Position numbers and translations under genes: made by a program | Source of the DNA: Haplosporangium gracile | Taxonomy: Eukaryota > Mortierellomycota > Mortierellomycetes > Mortierellales > Mortierellaceae | Assembly (NCBI GenBank): GCA_015499985.1 | Contig: JAAAUF010000170.1 | Coordinates: 1 to 27,112, forward strand | Direction: 5' to 3' | DNA length: 27,112 nt | The notes under the pieces: generated by a model | What the model was told of the DNA's origin: nothing | The model's input: only the letters and a program-made list of their open reading frames with translations | The model's database searches: none | Part shown: piece by piece, positions 18,476-27,112 of the stretch | Layout: each line of letters begins with the position of its first letter | How positions within the stretch are numbered: position 1 is the first letter of the stretch

Positions 18476-20762
18476 CTAGTATTCTTTATGCTATGCTATA
18501 AAATGAAGGGGTAGTCCTGGATTAGAAGTAAAAAATGGTAGGGAAGGGGTCAATGAAAGGGAGGAGGAAAGAAGGGATGAGATAGGGTGCAGAAACTCAA
18601 TTTCGCGGGCGTGTGAGGGTGAGAGTGAGTGAAAACGATTAGACAATGCAAAAGGTGGCAACGCAAAGGAAGCAGAAAAGGGACAAAGGTACGATACCAA
18701 TTGAAACAACAAGAGTAATTACAAAGGACAACACCGCCAACGTATTTTGTTGGTTTCTTTTTCTTTTCTCTTCAGTTCAAGATTCTTGACCTGCCTGACT
18801 TTGGGGACGACTTGAGGTCAATGCGGATCGTGGTCATTTCACTATCATTATTTTGCTTCGCACAGCATGCCATGTCTTAATTTTTCTTCTTGTGACGCGG
18901 TATACCGATGCGTTAGAGCGGGGCAGGTAAAGCACAGCAGAACTTTTTTATTTGGCCGCACAAGTTCGCGTGCGTCCTGAAAAAAGGATGGATGACGTAG
19001 GCAAAAAGAGTCTCGCTCCTTCTTTTGATCGTTTGGCTAGTGGCATAAGGCGCCATGTGGGTGCTCCTTGACAAGGCGGACGGAAAGATGGTGAGATATT
19101 CATGTCCTGGCAAACTCGCTTCTCTCTCTCCTCTAATGGAAGAATTGTCACGTGTGTCCAGGTAAGCCATCCTGACTCGCAGAACAAGACAAAAAAAAAG
19201 ATACGAGAAACGCCATGAATAAGAAGGACAGACATGAAGACTTACAAAAAAAAGGTTGTACGCGAAGGAAAAAAAGAGAACGATGGCTATTTCATGGGAA
19301 AGGGGAGGGGATTCATAAAATTTACGAAAGGTAGTGGCAGATTGGTGTGTATTGAGACAGGAGTAGCACTATGTAAACACGCAACTGTCGGCAATGGTAA
19401 AATAGCCACTTGCCCTTTCCACCGCCTCTCACTTGGCCTCCTTTCTCTCTGTCGCTTTTTGATGACAGATGCATCAATAAAGGGCGTGTGAAGGGATACT
19501 ATGAGCGGCAATAGCACACTCGCGCCTGCACCTGGTAGTTTATTAGTGCATGCAGACTCAAAAAACAAGTGGTCAATGCGGATGTAATTGGGATTCAAGG
19601 GCAAGAAAACGAACGAGAGAGAAAAAAAAAGGGAGATAGGACGAGGCAAGCGAATAGGAAGGGGGCAAGGAAGGAGGGATAGATGGGATGGGATGGGATG
19701 GGATGCTAATCAACAACAATAACAACAACGTGAATGTCCAGGAGAAGGGACGGACGCGACAGGACAAAGAGAAGGAAAGACAGGAGGAAGGGTGGGTGCA
19801 AAGAGAAGAAAAAAATAAGGGACAGCCAGGCAGGACCTCTTTGGATGCAATAACCATTGAGAAAGATGGAAGAAAAGAAGGAGGCAAAAGCAAAAACAAA
19901 GAAATGGGTTATTGTCGCCATGGTAAAAGAATATGTGAGGGGGGAGGGGCAAGAGGATGAAAGTGGTGCACTTATGGAGTCTTGTCCATTGTGTTTGTTT
20001 ATTGTAACGATGCGCAAAGGACACATTCTTTTGTGTTACTTGCATGCAAACAAACGATAATACCAACCAACAAATAACAACTACATCCACCCATCCCATC
20101 CACCGACTGGGTTGCATCCACGTCCCTTTGTCCTGTTCTCTCTTTCCTTCTCAATCAATTGATCCAGGCGCGCCCATTCCTTTTCTCCGAATCCATCTGG
20201 GCACGGCTTTCCTTCTCCACCTCTTTCTCGTTCCTGTTCTCCTTCTCTCTCATTTTTCACTCGTTCTCTTTGGGCTCCCAGTAAAAAAAGCAGGACAGGC
20301 TCGGAAAGAACAAAAGAGCGCGAGAATCGTACTTCCATCTTGGCTCACTTTAGCTCTTTTTTTCTTCTTCTTTGTCTCTTGACCCTCACTTCTCTGTCTT
20401 TTCTCTTTTCTCTTTTCTCTCTTTTCTTCTTCCACCTTTTTACTTTTCCTCCCTTTTCTTAATCTCTTCTAGGCAAGAAAGAGCCCTCTAGTTGCTCTGA
20501 TTCTTTAGCCCTACTTCCATCTCATCCGCGCAATTTACGCGTGAGCCATTTCTTCCCTGCAGCCCCTCTTACTACACATTCCATTTCTTTTACTTCATTT
20601 TGCATTCCATATCCATTCACACATTCTTTACTCACTTTTCTTAGTGTTCCATCCTTTACCTCTTCATATTGCCCCTCTCTTACATCCTCTTTTCAAATCA
20701 AATAAACCCAACACACACCCATCCCCTCCCCCCCTCCCCAAGAGGACCACCAACCCACTACC
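18476..20762. other. Spacer with no firm gene; promoter of the 984-residue protein at right
   Basis: No gene is supported between 18700 and 20762. A possible upstream exon of the minus-strand membrane-protein gene lies near 18698-18760. A strong plus-strand acceptor-like signal (pyrimidine tract then CAG) ends near 18774 without a credible exon. A G-quadruplex motif lies at 19685-19702, followed by CAA repeats. From about 20100 to 20760 the plus strand is pyrimidine-rich, matching the leaders of other plus-strand genes here. Confidence 0.5.
19685..19702 (+). repeat. G-quadruplex motif (GGGAT)n
   Basis: Four GGG runs, each separated by AT, form a perfect two-base-loop quadruplex pattern on the plus strand within a (GGGAT) tandem. 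Such sequences can fold into four-stranded DNA; the role here is unknown. Confidence 0.8.
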
Positions 20763-23700
20763 ATGGCTCGAATCAACCCTCTCCATATCGATATTCCCTC
20801 TGTACCCTCCCACCTCCACATGAAGAAGAGCTCTAGAAGTGAACCACTCTCACCATCTGGGATGTTCAACACTTCTAATACCACCGCAAAGGAAGGAGCA
20901 GAAGAGGCTAGCTTCTTTTCCCTCACCAGGAACGGATTTCAGTACCCTGACTCGCCCTCGTCAGACATCTCGTCCCCCATGATGACCCCTCTCCCCTTCA
21001 AAATGATGATGCCTCAACCTCCCAACAACAACATGTACTTGTTGACACCAGTTACTCCTGCTGTTGGTGTTGTAGAGAAGGATGACAGGAAGAAGTTGAG
21101 AGAGTATGAGTTCCCTTCGCCTGCTGCTGTTACCAGTGTTGCGATTAAGGTGGAGGGGTCGGGGATCCAGCCTTATCAGAACCATCCTTTTACTCAACTC
21201 CGACAGCAGAGACAGCCATCACTGCAACAGCAGTTACCAATCCCATCAACAGCCAAGGCGACTCCTGTCTTGTCTTATTCTGCAAAGTACGCTAATTTCA
21301 CCAATAATAGCAGTACTCTTATTACCACCACTTCTGCGCCACAGACCGTAGTCCGTGTCAGTACTCGCCCAATCCATGTCAACAACCAAGACAACGACAA
21401 TAGCTCGTGCAAGCCCTCAACAACTATGGCGCTCTCGATGATCGAGAAGGAAAAGATGGCGTACCAGTACCCGACTCATAGGGTCAGCATGATCTCACCT
21501 CCACCACCCCCTTACATCTCTTCTTCTTCACCATCATTATCGGACCACGGAGCAGAAGTAGGAACAGCACCCGCAACAACAACAACTACAACAACAACAG
21601 CAACACAGTCGGCAGCCTCAGCAGCGGCTGTCATTGCTATCTCCCCTCCTCTCCAGCAGCAGGTCCCTGACCAACATCTCACCTATGATCCTACTATCAT
21701 CATTACCCCGGCATCCCTCGCCGCTCACACCGCAATGAGCAAGCGTCATTCCTTACCCGTGGCCCTCTCGCGTTCGTCATCCTCCTCTTCTGCCACTTTT
21801 TTGTCCTCCCCTACGATTATTGTTGCGGGCAGTGGAATCACGATGTCTGACATGGCGTCTACAACATCTGTTGCACCCAGAGTGTTTTCTCCAAAGGCGT
21901 CTCGAGACGTAAAGCGACACTCCCTTGCAGTCATCCCTTCTTCCATGTCTTTGTCTACTTCGCCCTCGAACAGCATGCCGCCACGCCACAACAAGACAAC
22001 TGCTGGCCTTGGCCACAGGGGCGTCTCCAACATGCCTCCACAGGCGATCCCCATCTTTGGCTCGACGGGCTCTGCCGCAGATATTATGGAGGCCCCTCCT
22101 ACGGCATTCAACCCTCGGTCGTCCTTCTCGTCGCCCTCGTCGACGCATCTGTTTGAAAGAACCACCAATACCACCGACACTGAGAAGGATCTATCAGCTC
22201 TTATTGGCCCTGAGCACGACCACAAGAACACCCTCATGTCCCTCTCTCACACCAACATCACCGCCCACAACAATAATATATCTACCTTGTCATCCCCACC
22301 TCGGATGCAAGGTTTGCTTCGAATTGCAAGTCTACAAAGAGCCGCCGCGGCAGCATCAGCCGCTGAGCGGAACCTAATTCTGAGCACCAGTCGTATTGGT
22401 GGCGGCATGGGTCCTCCTGAGAGGACCGAGTTCCCGGGGTTCTGGGAGGATGCTAAGCAGCACAATATGCATTGGACGGTATATACGATTGGTCTTGCGA
22501 CGGTTGCTTCGCTTGTGTGGGTGCTTATGTTGCCTACTCTCATGGTGTTTGTTCCTATTTTGCCGGGTGCTGTTGTCTTGCTCATGGGCATCCAATACTC
22601 TGTAAGTTTGTGAGGGGGGTTTTTTTTCGCACTTCTCCCCCTTCTCCTTGCCCCGCGCGTGTTTTTTTTGTGGGTTTGTTTACATTGTCTCTATCTTTTA
22701 TTTTTTGGGTTTTCCTATTGAGTTTATTCTCTCTGCCTGTCGTTTTATTATCAGCGCTTTGCCACGTTTTTGAAGCCGAGTTCTATAGTGGGAGTCGATT
22801 AGAATTGCGCTCGGAGCGCATTCTTTGTGATACTTGTCTAGTAGTCAACAAAACGAGGGAACGGGAGCGAGAAAAAGAGAGGAAAGAAAGAGGCATGTCA
22901 GGGTCTGCTTGTCCCTTTCTTAACAAAAGCACAGGCAGAGAGAGTGATCAACGCACATATCAACGTACACCTCATTTCTTCCTCCGCGTTATTCCAAAAC
23001 CCACTAACTCTCTTCATCCCTTTTTTCTAACAACCTCAACCACCAAAAAAAAACAATATTCACAATAGGTGTACAGATGGAGACGTAAAAGGCATTACAC
23101 GCAACAACTCAAAGACCGCCGCCCCTCGCCCGCCGCCCTCAGCTCCATGCGTGCCGCCTCTGCAGCGTTGACGCATTCCCGGTCCTCCTCTGCCGTTGCT
23201 ACCGCCCCCTCCAGCCCACAATTCCATGCCTTTTCGCCAAACCACCATCACCTCCGAGGGGCCAGCATCGGAAGTGGTGTGGGTGCTCCGGGGTTGGGAC
23301 ATGCGTATAGGTCTTCATTCTCGTCGATGCATACCTCGGTCGGGTCTATTACTACAAGCGATTCGTTCCTGGAACCGCACCAGCCGAGTTCGTCGATTTC
23401 GCCGTCGCCGCCGAGTCAGTTGAGGTCCCAGTTTCAGCACCAGCACTACCGTCAGCCTGGGATAAGAGCTGGTAGTGTGGCGAGTTCTTCTGTGATGGGT
23501 TCGCCGCCCAGGTTCTCGGAGGCTTACGGTAGTGGAATTGGAGACTTCAATTCGCCATCGCCTCTTACGTCCTCTGGTCGTCCAACTAGCAACCATTATC
23601 AGACGCCGTCACCCGAGTATCGTCGGTCATGGTTCAGTGCCTTCCGGACTCCTGTCAGTAACAACGATACCAAGAACAGCAACAGCAACAGTGGTCGATG

Positions 23701-24184
23701 GGGACGCACGATCCAACGTCGCGAATCTTCCTCCTCGATCGCGTCCTCCGAAACCGTATCCTCCTCTTCCACAAATTCTGAATGCGACTCACCCAACTCT
23801 AGGAAGGGATCTCCCACAACCGCCTGCGCTGCCGCTACTCCAGGCATGACAGTCAACACTGGGTCCACAACCTCAGACACCGGGTCCTTCTCCTCCATCC
23901 CCATAACATCCCCGCAACAGCCAGCTCGCGCCGAGAAAAAGTACTCAAGCGGGGACCTGTCGACAATGATGACGATGCCCCCACCTCCACCAGCGTATGT
24001 TTCCCGGAGGTGTGAGGATATGAAGGAGGATATGGCCAAGGTTATGATGGGTGCCAACGAGAAGGCCTTACATCTGTTACAGCAGGATGGTCAGGAAAAG
24101 GTGATAGTTGTATTGCCAGAGATTGCGCCGTTGGGAGACTTCATGTCTGAATTCGCGGTTGATTTTGGTGCCATTGGGTATTAG
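20763..24184 (+). CDS. Large low-complexity protein with a central hydrophobic hairpin
   Basis: Two exons, 20763-22601 and 23069-24184, joined in phase 0 across a 467-nt intron (donor GTAAGT, branch-like CTAAC near 23026, acceptor ATAG); 984 residues. The first 570 residues are Ser/Thr/Pro/Ala-rich with an 8-Thr-type run encoded by ACA/ACT repeats and no signal peptide. Residues about 574-612 are hydrophobic with a central Pro-rich turn (LPTLMVFVPILPG), so they form two short membrane passes or a hairpin; the basic cluster RWRRKRHY follows at 616-623. The second exon encodes a Ser/Pro-rich tail of about 370 residues with many S-P and R-x-S sites. Both tails probably face the cytosol. I do not recognise the family. 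The start is the ATG in a CACTACC context after a long pyrimidine-rich leader. Confidence 0.75.
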
Positions 24185-24450
24185 AGAAGGATGTGTGGGA
24201 GGGGTGAGACAGAGGTGGGAGTAGTCTGTGTGGAGGAGGGTGGGAAATGAGGTGCATGGAGGGGAGGACATATGCATGCTCATTCTCCATTGTTTTTTTT
24301 TTTTAATTTTATTTCAGCATCATGCTACATATTTTGTTTGCGTTGGAAATCGCATTTTTTGTTTTCTTTCGCTTCTTTTCATTCACATCTTATCCGCTCA
24401 TCTACATAATCTTTTATTCTTTTCTTTTCTTTGAATCATCATCTACCCTA

Positions 24451-24476
24451 TCTTTCTTTCTTTCTTTCTTTCTTTC
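24451..24476 (+). repeat. (TTTC)n microsatellite
   Basis: About six TTTC units in the 3' flank of the large plus-strand gene. Confidence 0.85.
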
Positions 24477-24525
24477 GTACTCACCATTGGTGTCTTTGTA
24501 AATCGAGTGAACGAGAAGATTAACA

Positions 24526-24531
24526 AATAAA
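24526..24531 (+). terminator. Candidate poly(A) signal AATAAA
   Basis: AATAAA lies about 340 nt after the stop of the plus-strand gene ending at 24184; it is the first exact match downstream. Confidence 0.4.
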
Positions 24532-24914
24532 TCCCTCACTCTCCACAATACTCTTGACACATTTCATGCATTCATTGTATCTCTGGACATTTGCTTTTGA
24601 CACACTAAATTAAAGTTTTTCTTCGTGTGTCAAACATCCGGGTGAATATTTAAATTGATCGTATCAGATTTCCAGGTACGGTATCACATTCTATGATTTC
24701 CTTCGTAGCGGGACCTAACCGGTTCTTTTTGCCTCATCACCGAGTTGTTACTCATCGTCTTTTTCATTCACTCACGTTGCGCCACTTCTATTTTTCTTTT
24801 GGAAGATATCCACATGACCATGTAGACCGTCTAAAGAGCATACATATTAATGAACGGGTTGAGCAAAAAAAAAAAAAAATGAATGGATAGTTGAATGAGG
24901 AGGCTATTATTATT

Positions 24915-24920
24915 TTTATT
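24915..24920 (-). terminator. Candidate poly(A) signal AATAAA
   Basis: AATAAA on the minus strand lies about 125 nt after the chitin deacetylase stop codon, just beyond a strong hairpin, and is a likely 3'-end signal for that gene. Confidence 0.45.
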
Positions 24921-24937
24921 TTGACCTTAGTTTTTAA

Positions 24938-24954
24938 GTCCCCTTCAAGGGGAC
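24938..24954. other. Perfect hairpin GTCCCC-TTCAA-GGGGAC
   Basis: A six-base-pair, GC-rich perfect stem with a five-base loop stands out in A/T-rich sequence. On the minus strand it falls in the chitin deacetylase 3' UTR, 18 nt before the AATAAA. Confidence 0.7.
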
Positions 24955-25043
24955 AGGAGTAAATAAAAAGTAGTTTGTTTTCTAAATGCAATTATCGTAC
25001 ACATCCTTCTCCTATCCGCGCAACGACGTTAAGGAAAGATAAT

Positions 25044-26502
25044 TTATGCAAGGATAAGAGCAGCAGCAGCGGCGGCGGCAGCAAAGACTCCAGAGACGGC
25101 AACAGACGAGGCGCCGCCGCTCTTGTTCTTGGAGTCAACGATGGTAGGGGAAGGACCAGCACCAGAGGAGGTAGCACCCTTGGAAGGGTTAGGCTGACCA
25201 GGGGTAGTACCGGAGGGGAGGGTAGGCATGGGGGCAGTGGAACCGGACTGGTAAGGCTGAGCATCAGACTCGCAACCAGCAACGGAGGCAAAGTTGATCT
25301 TGCGGGCAATACCGAGAGGGAGCAACTTCAAGCCAACGTTAACAGTCGTGGAAGAAACATCGTGCTCGAGGCAGTAGAAACCCTTGGTCTTGTTGCCAGC
25401 AACATATGTATCAAGGGACTTGGAGAAGGTAGCAATGACCTGAGCTTCGGTCATGGTAGGGATTCTCCAGTCGTTGGTGTCGAAAGCATCACCGGTCCAG
25501 TCCACAGGGATGTAGCCGAGCTTCTTGAGAACGAAGCGGACACGGTTGTTGATGTCTCCGTATGGAGGACGCATGTACTTGAGACGGAGACCGGTGGCCT
25601 CCATGACGGCCTTCTCGGTCCACTTCATCTCGGCGACAATCTGTTCGTTGGTCAGGGTGGTCAGGGCGTGGTGAGACCAGGTGTGAGAGGCCAAGTGGTG
25701 GCCCTCGGTGACCTCACGCTTGAGGGTGTCGGGGTACTGGATAGCGTTGGAGCCGATGACGAAGAAGGAGGCAGAAAGCTTGTTGGTCTTGAGGAAGTCC
25801 AGGAGGGTGGGGGTGGCGGTCGAGGGACCGTCGTCAAAGGTCAGACCCCAGGTGTTGGGTGCGGCGCAGGCGGTGATATCGTCGCCGGCACATCCGTCGC
25901 AAGTCCAGTAGCACCTGCAAAGGATGGAGAAAGGAAAGGGGAAGGGGAAGGGAAATTAACAAAGGCTGATATGGTTAGAACGACCGTTTGTTTATGAAAC
26001 CAAGGGAAAATAATAAGAACAGAGTTGAGAGCAACAAGGGATGGAAAGGCACGGCGGAGACGCGGAAAAGCGAGTATGAGTGCGAGCGAATGCACAGGTG
26101 GTCTGGAGTTCAGGACACTATAGTTCGGAGCAGACAGACGCAAGTATCATCGCTCTCTCGCTCACTCGCCCCCGCACATACTCCAAGACCTCTTCTTTGT
26201 TTGTGCCTTTGCTGTCTGTTATTCTCATATCAAGATAGGCCTTGTTGACATGTTTGTTACGCATTCAAAGAAACTTACTCGTTGGCAATTGGGGGATTGG
26301 GGCAGGCGGGGGGGGCACCCTTGTGAAGCTCGATGACAGGAGCGCCAGTCAAGTCAATCTCCTTCAACCAGGCAATGACCTCGGGCGAGTTAACGGGGGG
26401 GACCTCGTTGACTTTGGGGTAGAGGGCGGGGTTGATTTGGGCCTTGACAGCGGCAATGGTCAACAGGAGGACCGTGAAGGATGAGGCAAGGAACTTGACC
26501 AT
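25044..26502 (-). CDS. Chitin deacetylase (polysaccharide deacetylase, CE4), secreted and probably GPI-anchored
   Basis: Two exons, 26502-26279 and 25914-25044, across a 364-nt intron; 1095 nt, 364 residues. It removes acetyl groups from wall chitin to give chitosan. Residues 1-21 are a signal peptide (cleavage expected near VKA/Q). The CE4/NodB motifs are all present: TFDDGPS at 100-106 (D102 catalytic base, D103 metal ligand), HTWSH at 152-156 (metal ligands H152 and H156), RPPYGD at 190-195, DTNDW at 220-224, and LEHD at 257-260 with H259. Cysteines cluster at 76-91 just before the domain. A Ser/Gly/Pro linker from about 286 leads to a hydrophobic Ala/Val tail at 345-364 without a basic end, the pattern of a GPI-attachment signal. 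The enzyme should therefore act at the plasma membrane or wall. A TATA box lies upstream. Codon use is GC-biased, suggesting strong expression. Confidence 0.95.
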
Positions 26503-27112
26503 ATTGAAGGGTATGTGAGGTGAGAGGAAGGGTTTGAGAGAAGGGGGTATGAGGGGGATATGGATAAGGGTTGAGGGGTCGTTAAAAGAGAGGAAGGGGC
26601 AAAGAAGTGAACGGGGAGAATGTCCTTCTAGCAAAGAGAGTTGGGTTTTGGTTGGTTGGAGAGGGAGGAAGGAAGGAATGGATGTGAAGAAGAAAAGAGA
26701 AGAAAAAAAAATGTGGAATAACGTACGATGTATTTATACAAAGAGTGGGCCTAGATAGCTTTTGCCTTTAGTCGTGGCTCAAACTGTGTGTATTGCGGGT
26801 AAACTGGTAAGTGAAAAGAAAAAAGAACTGGTAAAAATAACGGTGACAAAACTATGGACAACAAACAACAGGGCCGAGTGGGGGTCCAGGGGGGGCGAGA
26901 TGGACAAGAAAGAAGAGAAAGGGAGTCGAAATTCAATCGGGCGGGGGAGGCGGACCAGTAGGAAGTAAACCAGGGACACCAACAAATAACAAAGCAATAC
27001 GACCAGGTAAGAACTCATTTTGGGCAAAACCCTAAGTATGTGAGCCCTTCCATTTCTCTCTGTTTGTGCCTCTCGCTGTGGGCGTGTTGTTGTCCCTTCT
27101 GGCCTGCACTCT
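26503..27112 (-). promoter_or_regulatory. Chitin deacetylase promoter region
   Basis: The upstream flank is pyrimidine-rich on the gene's sense strand, with a TATA box at 26731-26738 and C-rich runs (CCCCC) near 26879-26955 that include CCCC-type elements resembling stress-response sites. A 79-residue hydrophobic frame reading leftwards from 27018 is probably a chance product of this composition. Confidence 0.45.
26731..26738 (-). promoter_or_regulatory. TATA box (TATAAATA)
   Basis: An exact TATAAATA on the minus strand lies about 230 nt upstream of the chitin deacetylase ATG. It is the clearest TATA element I saw in the window and implies a leader of about 200 nt if used. Confidence 0.5.

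Larger units (their letters stand above)
24185..25043. other. Convergent spacer with poly(A) signals and hairpin
   Basis: This 860-nt A/T-rich spacer separates two convergent genes. It contains a (TTTC)n repeat at 24451-24476, AATAAA on the plus strand at 24526-24531 and 24962-24967, AATAAA on the minus strand at 24915-24920, and a strong hairpin at 24938-24954. No coding signal is visible. Confidence 0.55.

Noticed and set aside
20081..20435. Minus-strand Glu/Arg/Lys-rich frames near 20.1-20.4 kb
   Set aside because: These are the complement of the pyrimidine-rich leader of the gene starting at 20763 and show no protein-like composition.
26779..27018. 79-residue minus-strand frame starting MSSYLVVLLCYLLVSL
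   Set aside because: It starts like a signal anchor but then reads as composition-driven Pro/Ser/Phe sequence in the chitin deacetylase promoter. Without a poly(A) signal, homology or codon bias I do not call it.
27030..27046. AACCCTAAG as a telomeric repeat
   Set aside because: Only one copy of CCCTAA is present, inside ordinary promoter sequence.

Overview
The window is nuclear DNA of a filamentous fungus. Coding sequences are interrupted by short GT-AG introns with GTAAG/GTATG-type donors and CTAAC-like branch sites. Genes sit on both strands and are separated by long, low-complexity, pyrimidine- or purine-skewed spacers. A Gαi-type G-protein subunit, a chitin deacetylase, and large Ser/Thr/Pro/Gln-rich membrane proteins fit a zygosporic fungus. 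Mortierellomycotina is my best guess, but that is an impression from gene content and promoter composition, not a demonstrated assignment.

Layout, left to right. 243-2195 (+): single-pass membrane protein with a Thr/Pro-rich N-terminus and a long low-complexity tail. 2508-3662 (-): RanBP2-type zinc-finger protein with a basic N-terminus. 3966-6191 (+, five exons): Sel1-repeat protein with a mitochondrial-like N-terminus and a C-terminal CAIM. The last two genes diverge from a 303-bp shared promoter. 6192-8104: no gene; a long pyrimidine-rich block. 8105-9792 (-, five exons): a complete 353-residue G-protein alpha subunit. 9793-16896: about 7.1 kb without a supportable gene, full of purine/pyrimidine tracts, simple repeats and one 10-N assembly gap. 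16897-17897 (-, two exons): multi-pass membrane protein. 18261-18475 (-): probable last exon of a small membrane protein. 18476-20762: no firm gene; a G-quadruplex motif and the pyrimidine-rich leader of the next gene. 20763-24184 (+, two exons): 984-residue low-complexity protein with a hydrophobic hairpin. 25044-26502 (-, two exons): secreted, probably GPI-anchored chitin deacetylase with a TATA box upstream.

Exon boundaries were worked out by hand; every multi-exon model given closes in frame. The genes do not form an obvious pathway or cluster. Chitin deacetylase and the sensor-like membrane protein point to the cell surface, Gα to signalling, and the Sel1 protein to mitochondria or (through its CaaX-like end) membranes. 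I found no tRNA, rRNA, CRISPR array, transposon or clear new multi-gene system. The most interesting points are the Cys at position 202 in switch II of Gα, the conflicting targeting signals on the Sel1 protein, the 7-kb gene-free block upstream of Gα with an 81-nt pure purine tract, and a hairpin flanked by poly(A) signals on both strands between two convergent genes.
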